Positions 8,805 through 18,628 are shown, numbered from the stretch's first letter. The stretch: DNA of 64,000 bases from Nocardia coubleae NBRC 108252 (GCF_001612805.1 NZ_BDBD01000011.1:1054001-1118000); one strand, 5' to 3'. A program made the numbers and translations. The notes: generated by a model not told the origin, from the letters alone.

Positions 8805-9233
8805 ATGACGAGACCGGTACTGGAAGCCCGGCGCCGCGACACGGTCCACCACGGGGACCTGGAAGTCGACTTGGACTCCCTCACACCCGCGAGCACGCGG
8901 GTAATGGTGCGCGAATTCCTCGCACCATTACCCGAAACCTCAGCCGCGGACACGATCCAGGTATTCGACGAACTCGCGAGCAACGCCCGCCGCCACGGGC
9001 TCCCGCCCCGGCGTGCCCGGCTATCGCTGGACCACGTCCGCGACCGTGTGCGCATCGAAGTAGACGACACCGGCCCCGGTGAACCGCACCCGCGCGCCCC
9101 CGACCACACCGGCGGTCTCGGACTTCTCCTGGTCGGCAACCTCGCCGACACCTGGTCATGTAGCCGCTACGACGGGCACAAAACCATCCAGGCCGAACTC
9201 ACCTTCGCCCACGACGTCCGCCCGGCGGCGTGA
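8805..9233 (+). CDS. Anti-sigma-like ATP-binding (HATPase_c_2) protein
   Basis: 142 aa. A single GHKL ATPase domain has the N-box DELASNARRHG (Glu56, Asn60), the G1 box VDDTGPG near residues 86-92 and the G2 box GGLGLLLV near 103-110. There is no phosphoacceptor domain. Proteins of this size are RsbW/SpoIIAB-like serine kinases that hold sigma factors or anti-anti-sigma factors; orphan copies are common in actinomycetes. AGGAGGGAAGGG directly upstream supports the start. It ends one base before the lipase stop (tail to tail). Confidence 0.85.
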   Translation: MTRPVLEARRRDTVHHGDLEVDLDSLTPASTRVMVREFLAPLPETSAADTIQVFDELASNARRHGLPPRRARLSLDHVRDRVRIEVDDTGPGEPHPRAPDHTGGLGLLLVGNLADTWSCSRYDGHKTIQAELTFAHDVRPAA

Positions 9234-10547
9234 TCATCTGGGCAGCGGGATGTCGGCCTTGAAGCGGTCGCCGGGGGGAAGTCCGCGTAGTACGGCGCTG
9301 GTCCAGGCCACCGCCGGTGGCCAGCCGGCCGTGGCATTGACGAGGTGTTCGGGGAGGGGCATGGTGTAGAAGCGCAGGTCGGCGCCGCGGTTCCAGTAGT
9401 CCTCGACCGTCGGTAGAACGACGTCGGCGGGGATCAGTTCGTCCCAGATGCCGTGCCACCAGAAGATCGGGCTGTCCGGAATGTGGTGGCCGAGACTCTG
9501 TTCCGCGAGAATCCGCATGACCTCGGGGGTGGTGTCGAGCGATTTTCCCGGCTTGAAGTAGGCACTGATCGGCCGGTACGCGCCGGCCGCCGCGATCGTG
9601 TAGACACAGCGCTTACCCATGTCCGCGACAATCGCTTGACCCTCCGGGGTCAGCAGCTCCTCGGCGTCGAACGCATCGGGGAATTCCCGTGACAGCGCGG
9701 CGAATCCGAGCCACATGGTGAAGTTGCTGATACCGGTGAGCCCGGGCTGTGCCGCCACGGCGAAGCGGGCCTGGGCCTGCAGATCAGCAGGGAAGCCGCC
9801 GACCGCGGTACCGAGCAGCCGCACGTCGGGCGCGTAGGTCCGGCGCAGTTCGGCGGCGCGGATCGACCCCGAGCCACCACCGGAGTAGCCGTAGAGCGCG
9901 ATGCCGGAATCGGCAAGCCCCAGCGCAGAATTCTTCATGGCGCGCAGGCTGTCGAGCACCATCTTGCCTTCGTCGTAGGTGTTGAAGGTGTTGAACTTGC
10001 CGTCGAAGTCCGGGACGTTGATCGCGAAACCCTGGGCCAGCCAATAGACCGCGAGCGCGGCTTCTTTCATCGTCCCGGTCCGCAAGGTGTAGGACGGATT
10101 GCACGACGAGTCGGTCGAGTCGATCGCCTCCTGGAACGACAGCACCGGACGCGGGCTGCCCGACCAGGGAATGCCGGGAATGATCACCGAAGTTGCCGTG
10201 GCGATCGGATTGTCGTGCACATCGTTGCTGCGGTACAGCAGCTGTTCGGTGTGGACGGGGAAGGGTAGCCCGAGCAGCCGGGTCTGCACCGTGCGGGAAC
10301 GGATGATCTGCCCAGGGGCGTAAGAACTCAGGTCCGCAGGGTCGTCGTACCACGGGTCCTCAGCGGGGACCGGAATCGGCAACAGATCGTAGAGCTGGGG
10401 CTCGGTGGGCAATTGCGGCAGCTGATTCTGATCCGGCGGAAAGCTCGGATACGGATCGGCCGCGGCGACCGTGGTGCCCGATACCGCCAGACACATCGCC
10501 GCCAGCGGGGCAACCGCCCATCTCCGCGCAACTCTCGGGTTCTTCAT
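9234..10547 (-). CDS. Secreted LIP-family lipase
   Basis: 437 aa. A classical signal peptide (KNPRVARR, hydrophobic core, cleavage near VAAA-DPY) directs secretion. The secretory-lipase domain shows the nucleophile elbow LYGYSGGGSGS with Ser222, an acidic residue in the WHGIWDELIP segment and a His in PLPEHLV. It hydrolyses acylglycerols or other extracellular esters. ATG 10547 begins the signal peptide; longer in-frame extensions overlap the divergent TetR promoter and are rejected. The palindrome AACAAGA-GT-TCTTGTT at 10600 lies between it and the divergent TetR, implying repression. Confidence 0.92.
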   Translation of the reverse strand: MKNPRVARRWAVAPLAAMCLAVSGTTVAAADPYPSFPPDQNQLPQLPTEPQLYDLLPIPVPAEDPWYDDPADLSSYAPGQIIRSRTVQTRLLGLPFPVHTEQLLYRSNDVHDNPIATATSVIIPGIPWSGSPRPVLSFQEAIDSTDSSCNPSYTLRTGTMKEAALAVYWLAQGFAINVPDFDGKFNTFNTYDEGKMVLDSLRAMKNSALGLADSGIALYGYSGGGSGSIRAAELRRTYAPDVRLLGTAVGGFPADLQAQARFAVAAQPGLTGISNFTMWLGFAALSREFPDAFDAEELLTPEGQAIVADMGKRCVYTIAAAGAYRPISAYFKPGKSLDTTPEVMRILAEQSLGHHIPDSPIFWWHGIWDELIPADVVLPTVEDYWNRGADLRFYTMPLPEHLVNATAGWPPAVAWTSAVLRGLPPGDRFKADIPLPR

Positions 10548-10599
10548 CGAATCCTCACTTCGGTAGGTGACGCCGATTACAACACGCCATCTTGTTGTT

Positions 10600-10615
10600 A
10601 ACAAGAGTTCTTGTT
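10600..10615. promoter_or_regulatory. TetR operator between lipase and regulator
   Basis: AACAAGA-GT-TCTTGTT is a perfect 7-bp inverted repeat with a 2-nt centre, located between the divergent lipase and tetR starts. The same 16-bp frame recurs twice before the acyl-CoA ligase at 11390. Confidence 0.75.
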
Positions 10616-10644
10616 GCAATTTCGCATTCGATACGCTGATCTGC

Positions 10645-11322
10645 GTGACATCGATCGAAAAGCGCCCACGGCGAATCCAGGGCCTCGACGCCGAGCAGCG
10701 CCGAGCCCGCAGGCGCGAGCAGATCCTGCACGCCGCGTTCGAGCTGATCGCCGCCAACGGATACCCCAACACCTCCATCGAGCAGATCTGCCAGACCGCA
10801 CTGGTCGGCAACAAGGCGTTCTACGAGCTGTTCGACAGCAAGGAGGCCTGCTACCTCGCCCTGCTGCAGCAGGTCAGCGAGCGATTGCAAGCCGACGTCG
10901 CCGCCGCGCTCGCTCGCGCGCAGGGCGATCGCGATGCCGTCGTCGTCGAGACCCTCAGCGCCTTCGCGCACGCGCTGGTCGACGACCCCCGCGTCGCCAT
11001 CGTCACCTTCGGTGAGGCGAGCGCGATCTCGGCCACGGTCGAACAGCAGCGCCGCACCAACCGGAGATGGGCGGCCGAGTTCCTCGAAACACTGTGGCGC
11101 GATTACGGATTCGTGCCCGCAACCGGTTCGCGCGTCGACCTGCACGCCCTGGCTGTCGCCACCATCGGCGGGCTGTTCGACACGGTCTCGGACTGGTTGC
11201 ACCACACCACCCGCGGCACCTCGGGCGATATCGACACCCTCATCCGCGACCTCACGGCATTCACCCAGATCGTCCACCTCGGCCTGGGCGCAGCCGCGCG
11301 GACACCCGACTCGACCGATTAA
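10645..11322 (+). CDS. TetR-family regulator of lipase and acyl-CoA ligase
   Basis: 225 aa from GTG 10645. The N-terminal HTH reads REQILHAAFELIAANGYPNT, then SIEQICQTALVGNKAFYELF; the C-terminal ligand domain is all-helical. An upstream in-frame ATG at 10567 would code through the operator, so GTG is preferred. It is flanked by three copies of an AACAAG-type palindrome, one before the lipase and itself and two before the ligase, so it probably autoregulates and controls all three. The targets suggest it senses a fatty acid or acyl-CoA (inference). Confidence 0.9.
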   Translation: MTSIEKRPRRIQGLDAEQRRARRREQILHAAFELIAANGYPNTSIEQICQTALVGNKAFYELFDSKEACYLALLQQVSERLQADVAAALARAQGDRDAVVVETLSAFAHALVDDPRVAIVTFGEASAISATVEQQRRTNRRWAAEFLETLWRDYGFVPATGSRVDLHALAVATIGGLFDTVSDWLHHTTRGTSGDIDTLIRDLTAFTQIVHLGLGAAARTPDSTD

Positions 11323-11323
11323 G

Positions 11324-11358
11324 AACAAGCGCTCTTGTTACGAACAAGAGCCCGTGTT
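11324..11358. promoter_or_regulatory. Tandem TetR operators before acyl-CoA ligase
   Basis: AACAAGCGCTCTTGTT (11324-11339, perfect 6-bp arms) and AACAAGAGCCCGTGTT (11343-11358, one mismatch) start 19 nt apart, about two helical turns. They fill the gap between the tetR stop (11322) and the ligase ribosome binding site, and match the site at 10600. Confidence 0.72.
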
Positions 11359-11389
11359 CTAATTGGCTGCACCTACCGAAGGAGCAGCT

Positions 11390-12976
11390 ATGCAGTGCCG
11401 CGCGGCCGAGATCAACATCACCGGGCTTCGGCATTCCGTTGCCACCACCGCACGCCAGATCGGTGCACTCCAGCGATCCGGGGTCATCGACCTTCGGCGA
11501 CCACTCCAGGTGGCACGCACCGCACGCACGATGCGCACTTACGGCCCGATCACCGGTGGCGTACGCAGCTCCGCGCAACGGACGCCGGACCGGATCGCGC
11601 TCATCGACGGCGACCGGCGAATCAGCTATCGCGAACTCGACGAGCGCACCGATGCCATCGCCGCCCGCTGGTACCGGGACGGGCTCAGCGCCGACCACAC
11701 CATCGGCGTCCTCTACCCGGATGGTGCGGCACTGGTCGAAACCATGATCGCCGCAGGCAAACTCGGCGCGCGGCTGGTTCTGCTCAACACCGGTTTCGGC
11801 GCCACCCAGCTCACCGACGTGCTCGCCCGCGAACAGGTCGACGCACTCGTCGCCGATCCGAGCTTGCCGGTGGCGGCCACTCCCCTACCCGACACCATCA
11901 CCGTGCTCACCCTCGATGGCAGCGGTTCCCAGCGGCCACCGTCGCCAGCCAGGCAGGGCGGGTTCGTCCTGCTCACCGGTGGCACGACGGGCACTCCGAA
12001 GGGCGCGCCACGCCGGGTCGAATCCCCCTTGGCGGCAGCGCAATTCGTCGACCGGGTACCGCTGCGACGCGAGCAGACCGTGCTGTTGTGCGCGCCGTTG
12101 TTCCACGGAACCGCCCTGTCACAGTTCATCCTGTCGCTCAACCTCGGTTCCACCATCGTGCTGCACGGCAAATTCGACGCCGCCCGCGCGCTCGCCCAGA
12201 TCGCCGAACACCGCGTCGAGATGGTCGTCCTGGTACCGACCATGCTGCGGCGCATACTCGATCTGAGCCCAGAAGTGGTGGCACACACCGACACCACCTC
12301 GCTACGAATCGTGTTCACCGCGGGCGCGGCGCTCCCCTCGGCGCTCGGCACCAGGGCGATCCAGACCTTCGGACCCGTGCTCTACAACTTCTACGGCTGC
12401 ACCGAAACCGGCACCGCCACCATCGCGACTCCACAGGACTGGACAGCCGCACCCGGTACCGTCGGCAAAGCCCCGGTCGGCATCACCGTCGCGCTCTACC
12501 ACCCCGACGGCACCCGCATCACCGAACCCGACGTGGTCGGGACCGTCTACGTCGGCAACTCGATCGCCTTCGCCGGATACTCCGGCGGCGGCTCCAAACA
12601 GACCCGCGACGGCCTGATGAGCACCGGCGACCTCGGCCACTTCGACTCCGGCGGAAGACTTTTCATCGACGGCCGCGACGACGACATGATCGTTTCCGGC
12701 GGCGAAAACGTCTTCCCCGGAGAAATCGAAGACCTCCTCTACACCCACCCCGCGATCACCGAAGCAGCCGTCATCGGCGTCCCCGACGACGAATTCGGCC
12801 AACGCCTCGCCGCCTTCATCGTCCCCACCGGCAACCGCGACGCCGACACCGTCCGCACCTACGTAAAAACCCACCTCGCCCGCTTCAAAGCCCCCCGCGA
12901 CGTCGTCTTCCTCGACGACCTCCCCCGCACCCCCACCGGCAAGATCGACCGCCGCACCCTCCTCACCCTCACCTGA
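11390..12976 (+). CDS. FadD-like acyl-CoA/acyl-AMP ligase
   Basis: 528 aa of the ANL superfamily. Motifs in order: the P-loop LLTGGTTGTPKGAP (residues 195-208), YGCTETG in A5, the A8 hinge with STGDLG and GRDDDMIVSGGENV, and the A10 lysine in PTGKIDRRTL. It adenylates a carboxylic (probably fatty) acid and transfers it to CoA. The ATG has GAAGGAG 5 nt upstream. The N-terminal 50 residues are basic and amphipathic. Tandem palindromes upstream put it in the regulon of the adjacent TetR; together with the secreted lipase this suggests uptake and activation of lipid-derived fatty acids. Confidence 0.9.
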   Translation: MQCRAAEINITGLRHSVATTARQIGALQRSGVIDLRRPLQVARTARTMRTYGPITGGVRSSAQRTPDRIALIDGDRRISYRELDERTDAIAARWYRDGLSADHTIGVLYPDGAALVETMIAAGKLGARLVLLNTGFGATQLTDVLAREQVDALVADPSLPVAATPLPDTITVLTLDGSGSQRPPSPARQGGFVLLTGGTTGTPKGAPRRVESPLAAAQFVDRVPLRREQTVLLCAPLFHGTALSQFILSLNLGSTIVLHGKFDAARALAQIAEHRVEMVVLVPTMLRRILDLSPEVVAHTDTTSLRIVFTAGAALPSALGTRAIQTFGPVLYNFYGCTETGTATIATPQDWTAAPGTVGKAPVGITVALYHPDGTRITEPDVVGTVYVGNSIAFAGYSGGGSKQTRDGLMSTGDLGHFDSGGRLFIDGRDDDMIVSGGENVFPGEIEDLLYTHPAITEAAVIGVPDDEFGQRLAAFIVPTGNRDADTVRTYVKTHLARFKAPRDVVFLDDLPRTPTGKIDRRTLLTLT

Positions 12977-12980
12977 CCAC

Positions 12981-13016
12981 CGCCGCGGGCAACGACCTCG
13001 GGGTCGGCCCGCGGCG
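12981..13016. terminator. Bidirectional hairpin terminator
   Basis: CGCCGCGGGC (12981-12990) pairs perfectly with GCCCGCGGCG (13007-13016), and an inner CGACC/GGTCG stem lies between them. It sits in the 50-nt gap between two convergent genes. There is no T-tract, as is usual in actinomycetes. Confidence 0.7.
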
Positions 13017-13026
13017 TGGTCGGGTG

Positions 13027-13440
13027 TCAGCTTTCGATGGCGGCGTGGAAGGCGACGGTGTCGAAGATGTCTTCCATTCGGGTGGCTTTGCCCTCGCGCA
13101 TGGTCCAGGAATGCAGGAAGGGCAAGGTGGTCGAGGTTCCGCTGCGGGCGATGACCTGGCGTGTGCCCAGGACGATGACGCGGTCGTTCTGTTCGATGAA
13201 CTCGGCCGGGTCGAGGACCATGCCGCCGAGCACCGACGGGACGCGAGCGAGGAACTCCTTGATCCCGTCGTGGCCGATCTTGGTTCCGCCCAGGCCGTAT
13301 TTGTGCATGCCGTCGGGGTGCACCCACTCGACGTCGTCGTGCATGGCGGAGAGGATCTTGCCGACATCGCGGGTCGCGAAACCCTCGTACGCGGTGCGGA
13401 TTACCGCGATGTTCGGGGTCGTCACCTGAGTGTGGTTCAT
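13027..13440 (-). CDS. SnoaL/NTF2-like protein, possible TerC-type dehydratase
   Basis: 137 aa, one NTF2-like domain ([15 protein letters not shown], then [12 protein letters not shown], then [21 protein letters not shown]). It overlaps the upstream reductase by 4 nt and is the last gene of the A-T-TE operon. From memory, in actinomycete p-terphenyl pathways (terfestatin/echoside) an NTF2-fold dehydratase works with an NAD(P)H reductase to convert polyporic acid to a terphenyl triol. The order synthetase-reductase-NTF2 protein here matches that arrangement. Fold sure; the specific role is inferred from context. Confidence 0.75.
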   Translation of the reverse strand: MNHTQVTTPNIAVIRTAYEGFATRDVGKILSAMHDDVEWVHPDGMHKYGLGGTKIGHDGIKEFLARVPSVLGGMVLDPAEFIEQNDRVIVLGTRQVIARSGTSTTLPFLHSWTMREGKATRMEDIFDTVAFHAAIES

Positions 13441-14372
13441 CGCGGCGTCACCTCACGGACGTGCGCGGGGTGGTGCGCGGCGAGGGTGCGCCGGATTCCC
13501 TCGCGCCAGTCGACGGTGCAGGGGCCGGTGATGGAGCGGCGCATTTCGGGATCGAACTGGTAGGTCTCGCGGGTGACCTCGGACGGGACGAGCTGCGCCT
13601 CGATGCCACTGAGTTCTTCGAGGTAACGGACGCAATCGGTGATCCCGACCGACTCGTCACCACCCCAGTTGACCACCCTGGCAGGTACCGACGCCGCGTT
13701 CCACAGCGCGGGAACCTGGGCGACGAGGTCGTCGGTGTAGAGCAGCGAACACCAATTCTGCCCCTCGAGCGGAACCGGAATCGGTTCGCCTGCCAGCATC
13801 CGCTTGAAGTACAGCATGGGCACCCCACCGTATCCGCCGGGACCGTAGGCGATATTGAGCCGGGCGATCGTGGTCGGCAGTTCGAGTGTGTTCGCCAACG
13901 CTCGCACGGTGCCTTCGGCCGCGATCTTGCCGACCGGGTAGGTGGGCAGCCAGTCGGCGACACCGTCGATCGGGTCGGATTCGCGATAGGCGTGGTCGAG
14001 GGTCTGCCGTTTGTACAGCGCGCCGGTCGACACGAACAGAAACGCCTCGGCGGTGCGGCAGTGGGTCATCAGCCGCGCGCACGCGGTGGAGTTGACGGTG
14101 AGCGCGTCCTCGAAATCGGTGCCGTCACCGCGGTGGACCGCCGAGTGCAGCACGTGGGTGAAATCGGTCGGCAGCTGCGCGTAATCCGCGGCCGTCGTGT
14201 CGTTCATGTCCCAGTGCCGGGTGGTCACGCCGGCGGCGCGCAGTTCGTCCTCGACACCCGGTGTGCCGAAGCGGCCGAGGCACCAGACCTCGTTGTGGGC
14301 GGCGAGCGCCTCGGCGACCGGTCTGGCGACCTGCCCCGTGCCGCCGGTGATCAGAATCTTCTTGCCCTGCAA
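13437..14372 (-). CDS. NAD(P)-dependent epimerase/reductase, possible TerB-type quinone reductase
   Basis: 311 aa extended SDR. The N-terminal nucleotide-binding motif is [16 protein letters not shown], where GxxGxxx replaces the more common GxxGxxG. Catalytic candidates are the Ser/Thr of VSTGALY and the Tyr of YPVGKIAAE (YxxxK). It lies 11 nt after the A-T-TE synthetase and overlaps the next gene by 4 nt, so it acts in the same pathway. By analogy with p-terphenyl loci, it may reduce the benzoquinone product of the synthetase. A general sugar-epimerase role is less likely given the neighbours. Confidence 0.82.
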   Translation of the reverse strand: MQGKKILITGGTGQVARPVAEALAAHNEVWCLGRFGTPGVEDELRAAGVTTRHWDMNDTTAADYAQLPTDFTHVLHSAVHRGDGTDFEDALTVNSTACARLMTHCRTAEAFLFVSTGALYKRQTLDHAYRESDPIDGVADWLPTYPVGKIAAEGTVRALANTLELPTTIARLNIAYGPGGYGGVPMLYFKRMLAGEPIPVPLEGQNWCSLLYTDDLVAQVPALWNAASVPARVVNWGGDESVGITDCVRYLEELSGIEAQLVPSEVTRETYQFDPEMRRSITGPCTVDWREGIRRTLAAHHPAHVREVTPR

Positions 14373-14383
14373 CGTATTTCTCC

Positions 14384-17179
14384 CTATCGGTCGGCGTCGG
14401 CCTGTGCCAGCGCGCGGTCGAGTTCTTTGCGCAGAATGGACTGGAACGCGGTGACGTGCCGTGGTCCCATCAATGTGTAGTGCTCACCGGGCACATCGAT
14501 GTAGCGGTTCGCCTCGGTGGTGAATTCGTCCCACCGGCGCAGTTCGTTGTCGATCCAGTCCTGTTTGGTGCCGCGCAACGGGACCGCGCAGAACACACTC
14601 ATCGAGCGAACGGCACCGCTCGGCGTGTAGGTACGGCCGAGGCCGGTGAGCCCGTCGGCGAGTTCGGCCCAGGCCGTGAACTTCGTCAGATCCAGGTCGA
14701 GTTCGGCGACGCGGTCGGGCGGGGCCAGTTCGATCAGGCGAGCGAGCTGGCCCCCCTTGGACAGCGCTCGCAATTCGGCGGGCAGTTCGACGGCCTGCCG
14801 CTTGGTGATCAGGTCGAGGAACATCGCGAGATTCGTCGCGGTCTCGGTGAAATCGAGCTCGTCCATGCGGTATTTGATGTGCGGTGGCAGGTTGAAGCTG
14901 CCGAGGAAATCGACCCGTTCACCCTCGGCTTCGAGCCGCTTGGCGATCTCGAACGCCACCGCGGCGCCGAAGGAATAACCGGCCAGGGCATACGGACCAT
15001 GCGGTTGCCGCCGTCGGATGGCGCTCGTATAGACATCGACCATCTCGTCGAACGTGTGGAACGGCTCCTCCCCCTTGTTGAAACCGCGGGCGCGCAGCGC
15101 GTAGAACGGGCGGTCGCCGACGAAGTACTTGGCCAGATTGACAAACACCAGCACCTCGCCGACACCGGGGTGCACACAAAACAGCGGCGTCTTCGTACCG
15201 CTGGTCTGCAACCCCACGATCGGATCGTAACGGCGCGGCCCGCCACCGCCCCCGTCCACGACAGCTGCCAGCTCCCGCACCGAGGGTGCGGTGAGGATGG
15301 CGATGATCGGCAGATCCGCCACCCCGAAGCGGCGCGCGATCTGCTGCTGCAGCCGAAGGATGTCCAGCGAGGTGCCGCCGAGGTCGAAAAAGCTGGCCGT
15401 GGCGCTGATTTCGGTTGCCGGAACATCGAACAGCTCCGCGTAGACATCGGTCAGGATCGACTCGGTACCCCCCTGCGGTGCCGAGTATCCACCGAGCTGG
15501 CGGGTCGTGAGTGCCGCGGTGTCGGCGATGACGTGGTCGTAGCCACCTGATTCGAGCTGTTGGCGCATGCGCGGCCGCAAGGTCTTGCCAAGACTCGTCT
15601 TCGGGAAGTCCGCTTTGCTCAGGGGCAGAATGAATCCGGGGCGGAACCCGCACAGCAGCACCACCGTGGAACGGACGGCCGTCAGTAGGCGGTGGAGGTC
15701 GGCTTCGTCGGCGGTCTCGGCGTGCAGGGCGATCACGAGCTGTTCGGTGTCACTGCCGGGGCGACGCGTCGGGAACGCGGCCACATAGCCACGGGCGATG
15801 CCGTCGAGTTCTTCGACGGCCGTTTCGATCTCGTGGCTGAAGTAGTTCACGCCGTTGACGATGATGCTGTCCTTGCTGCGGCCGACCAGCGTGAGCCTGC
15901 CGTCGGTCAACCGGCCGAGGTCGCCCGTGCGGAACCAGCCGTCGGCGGTGAACGCCGCGCGGGTGGCCTCGTCGTTGTTGAAGTAGCCGCGGGTGACCAT
16001 GGGACCACGCAGCTGCACCTCCCCGGCGGCACCCGCGGGTAACGATCGCCCCTCCTGGTCGGCGACCCGCAGCCGTAATCCGGGCACCGGATGTCCGACG
16101 GCGGCGAACTCCTGCCCGGCGTCGGCGTTCGGGAAGTCGCGATTGTAGATACTTCCCGCGCAGGTCTCGGTCATCCCGAACGCCGGCCACAGCGCGGTCT
16201 CGCGCAGACCGTAGGCGGCGAAGGTGTCGAGGAACCGTGTCCCGGTCGCGACGACATTGGCTTCGCCGCCGCTCACGATATGCCGCAGACAGCTCAGTTC
16301 GAGACGGGCGCCGTCGATTTCGGGTTCGAACAGCGCATTCAGTTGCCCGAGCAAAAAATTGGGTGTGAAGGTCATGGACACCCGGTGGCGGGAGATGATC
16401 CGCAGGAATTCCATCGGATCGTCGGCGACCACCTCACTCGGCGCATGGATCTGTCGCGCACCGCAATACAGCGGCAGCAGATGCGTTTCGAGCAGGGCAG
16501 CGACGTGATCGAACGAGATCCAATTGAAGGTGATGTCGTCGGGATCCAGGTGCTGTACCGCGGCTTTGGCCGCCATGGAGCTGAGCAGATTGCCGTGGGT
16601 GAGTGCCACCGCTTTGGCGTTTCCGGTGGATCCGGAGGTGAGTACCAGCAGCGCGAGGTCGTCGGCGGAGGCGAGGTACGGAGTGGGCTCGTGTTCGCCG
16701 GTGCGCAACGATTCCACCGTCACCGTTGCCAATCCGGGAACCGCCGGCATGGTGTCTTCGGTCGACTGTGACGTCACGACGAGTGGGCGTTCCAGCAATT
16801 CGTCGACATGACGCAACGCGCTCGCCCAGCGCGTCGGGTCGGTGGGCTGGGCGACCATCGGGCACGGCACGAACCCGCCGAGGAAACACGCCCATAGCAC
16901 GGTGACGAAGTCTTCGTGATCATCGAGCAGGAGAGCGACTTTCGACTGCGGACGCACCCCGCGGTCGCGCAACGCACCGGTGAGCGACAAGGCCTCGTCG
17001 AGCAGTTGGGGGTACGAACGGTGCACCCGCACGGTCGGTCCGTCGCCGGTGCGCTGCAGGTAGGTCGTGCCGCTCGTGGGGTGGTGCCGGGCGGCGTGCA
17101 GGAGAATCTGAGCCACCGACCCGGCGTCGTTGACCGCGTGTGGTACAGGAATGGTCGAAATATTCGATGTAGCAGTCAT
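14384..17179 (-). CDS. A-T-TE NRPS-like synthetase, arylpyruvate-dimerising type
   Basis: 931 aa with no condensation domain. Adenylation: A3 TSGSTGNAK (181-189), [13 protein letters not shown] (221-233), FTPNFLLGQ (271-279), A7 TGDLGR (418-423), A10 Lys532. Carrier: GGTSLDI with phosphopantetheine Ser604. Thioesterase: [17 protein letters not shown] with Ser736, [16 protein letters not shown] (762-777), likely His900. The HxxxxPNF(F/L) stretch in A and the PPHI-RM-ELD stretch in TE are, as I recall them, hallmarks of atromentin, polyporic acid and ralfuranone synthetases, which dimerise two aryl-pyruvates to a quinone or furanone. Actinomycete relatives are EchA/TerA. ATG 17179 was chosen; the upstream extension is non-coding. 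Confidence 0.88.
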   Translation of the reverse strand: MTATSNISTIPVPHAVNDAGSVAQILLHAARHHPTSGTTYLQRTGDGPTVRVHRSYPQLLDEALSLTGALRDRGVRPQSKVALLLDDHEDFVTVLWACFLGGFVPCPMVAQPTDPTRWASALRHVDELLERPLVVTSQSTEDTMPAVPGLATVTVESLRTGEHEPTPYLASADDLALLVLTSGSTGNAKAVALTHGNLLSSMAAKAAVQHLDPDDITFNWISFDHVAALLETHLLPLYCGARQIHAPSEVVADDPMEFLRIISRHRVSMTFTPNFLLGQLNALFEPEIDGARLELSCLRHIVSGGEANVVATGTRFLDTFAAYGLRETALWPAFGMTETCAGSIYNRDFPNADAGQEFAAVGHPVPGLRLRVADQEGRSLPAGAAGEVQLRGPMVTRGYFNNDEATRAAFTADGWFRTGDLGRLTDGRLTLVGRSKDSIIVNGVNYFSHEIETAVEELDGIARGYVAAFPTRRPGSDTEQLVIALHAETADEADLHRLLTAVRSTVVLLCGFRPGFILPLSKADFPKTSLGKTLRPRMRQQLESGGYDHVIADTAALTTRQLGGYSAPQGGTESILTDVYAELFDVPATEISATASFFDLGGTSLDILRLQQQIARRFGVADLPIIAILTAPSVRELAAVVDGGGGGPRRYDPIVGLQTSGTKTPLFCVHPGVGEVLVFVNLAKYFVGDRPFYALRARGFNKGEEPFHTFDEMVDVYTSAIRRRQPHGPYALAGYSFGAAVAFEIAKRLEAEGERVDFLGSFNLPPHIKYRMDELDFTETATNLAMFLDLITKRQAVELPAELRALSKGGQLARLIELAPPDRVAELDLDLTKFTAWAELADGLTGLGRTYTPSGAVRSMSVFCAVPLRGTKQDWIDNELRRWDEFTTEANRYIDVPGEHYTLMGPRHVTAFQSILRKELDRALAQADADR

Positions 17180-17220
17180 TGTGCCTATCCACTGATCAGA
17201 GTTGCGCCATGGCGCGATAT

Positions 17221-17829
17221 TCAGGCGGTGGCGAAGACCTCGTCGTACTCCAGCCGTGGCAGCCGTCCCATCCAGGCGTCCGGGCCCGGCTTGCCGATGT
17301 TGATGACGCACAGCGGGACATGCCTGCCGTCGGGGAAGAACTCTCGTCGCACGGCGTCGCCGTCGAAGCCGACCATCGGGCCCGCGGCCAGACCCGCCGC
17401 GCGAATGCCGACGATGAGGTAGGCAACCTGCAATGCGGCGTTGAACGTGGCCGAGGGCTCCCGGACCGCCGGATCGGCGAAGACGTTCTGCGGGTTCTCC
17501 ATGAACGGAACGAGTTTGGGCAACTCGTCGTGGAAGTCGAGATCGGCCGCGACCACGACTGTCAGCGGCGCCCGCGCGGTCTTGTCCTTGTTGCGGTCGG
17601 TCATCGCCTCGACCAGCTTCGATTTGGCTCCGTCCGACCGCACGAGGACACCGCGCAGCGGTTGCTGGTTCATCGAGGTGGGCCCGAACTTCACGAGTTC
17701 GTAGACGGCCCGGAACTGCTCGTCGGTCACCGGCTCGTCGGTGAACGTGTTGGCGGTGCGGGCGGCGCGGAACAACATGTCCTGCGCCGCCGCGTCGAGC
17801 GCCAGTAGATCGGTCGATGTCGCCGTCAT
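17221..17829 (-). CDS. RutE-like nitroreductase family protein
   Basis: 202 aa from ATG 17829. FMN-binding nitroreductase fold: FRAARTANTF, then FGPTSMNQQPLRGVLV, then KTARAPLTVVVAAD, and GLAAGPMVGFD near the C-terminus. Relatives are annotated as malonic semialdehyde reductase (RutE) or NAD(P)H-dependent enone/quinone reductases. It is the first gene of the operon with the A-T-TE synthetase (41-nt gap) and diverges from a TetR gene. In that setting a role in reducing a quinone intermediate, or in protecting the cell from it, is plausible but unproven. Confidence 0.85.
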   Translation of the reverse strand: MTATSTDLLALDAAAQDMLFRAARTANTFTDEPVTDEQFRAVYELVKFGPTSMNQQPLRGVLVRSDGAKSKLVEAMTDRNKDKTARAPLTVVVAADLDFHDELPKLVPFMENPQNVFADPAVREPSATFNAALQVAYLIVGIRAAGLAAGPMVGFDGDAVRREFFPDGRHVPLCVINIGKPGPDAWMGRLPRLEYDEVFATA

Positions 17830-17953
17830 GAAACCTCCGCGGCTCGAGTTACTTAGACTAGTCAGTCCAGTCCAGTAAATAGTAGATAGACTGGCTCGTC
17901 CACCCACAGTCTTGGTGACCCAGGCCACTCATCCGTGAAAGGCGCCGACGGAC
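17830..17953. promoter_or_regulatory. Divergent promoter region with GACTAGTC palindrome
   Basis: This is the 124-nt gap between the divergent nitroreductase and tetR starts. It holds the 8-bp palindrome GACTAGTC (17856-17863), followed by a direct repeat of AGTCC (AGTCCAGTCCAGT) and an AT-rich stretch. It is the likely operator for the adjacent TetR. The exact site cannot be fixed from one copy. Confidence 0.5.
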
Positions 17954-18628
17954 ATGTCGACATCGGCAACGCGATCGACCGGACCCGGCGGCCGCCCCCC
18001 AGGGGGTGATCCGGGTAAGCGGCGAGCCATCCTCGACGCCGCGATCGACACATTCCTGCGCGACGGCTACGAGCGGGCAACCCTCGACGTGATCGCCGAA
18101 CGGGCCGGCGTGGCAAAACAGACCGCCTACAACCACTTCGGCGACAAACAGACCCTGTTCCTTGCCGCGGTCGAGCACGAACGCGCCCAGGTGGCAACGA
18201 CCTTCGGCACCGCGATCGCCGGGTCGGATCGCACCGACGTCACCGCCGCGCTCGTCGAGATCGGCCACCGCGTCCTTCGGGTGCTGCTCGACGAGCGGGC
18301 GTCCGCTCTGCGCCGTCTCATCATCAGCGAGGTCGCCCGGATCCCGTCGCTGCGCCCCGCCTGCGCCGACGGCGAACCGAAACAGCTGGTGGCCCAGATC
18401 GCCGACCTGCTGCGCTCCCGCAGTGAACTCGATGTCGAGGACCCCGCGACCGCGGCCCGTCAGTTCGTCTCGCTGCTCGTCCAACAGGGTCTGCACGCGT
18501 CGATGTACGGCACGATCCCGCTCCCCCGCACCGAAGCCGACACCATCTGCACCGAGGCCGCCAACCTGATCGTGCGCGCCTTCCGCACCGATCCGGGGTT
18601 CTCCCGATCCTCGCCGACAGCAGAGTGA
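17954..18628 (+). CDS. TetR-family regulator of the A-T-TE operon
   Basis: 224 aa. The HTH is RRAILDAAIDTFLRDGYERA then TLDVIAERAGVAKQTAYNHF, a strong TetR signature; the C-terminal ligand-binding region is helical and resembles the AefR group. The first 20 residues are Gly/Pro/Ser-rich. It is divergent from the nitroreductase/A-T-TE operon with a palindrome between them, so it is the probable local repressor. The ligand could be a quinone or an aromatic precursor (inference). Confidence 0.9.
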   Translation: MSTSATRSTGPGGRPPGGDPGKRRAILDAAIDTFLRDGYERATLDVIAERAGVAKQTAYNHFGDKQTLFLAAVEHERAQVATTFGTAIAGSDRTDVTAALVEIGHRVLRVLLDERASALRRLIISEVARIPSLRPACADGEPKQLVAQIADLLRSRSELDVEDPATAARQFVSLLVQQGLHASMYGTIPLPRTEADTICTEAANLIVRAFRTDPGFSRSSPTAE

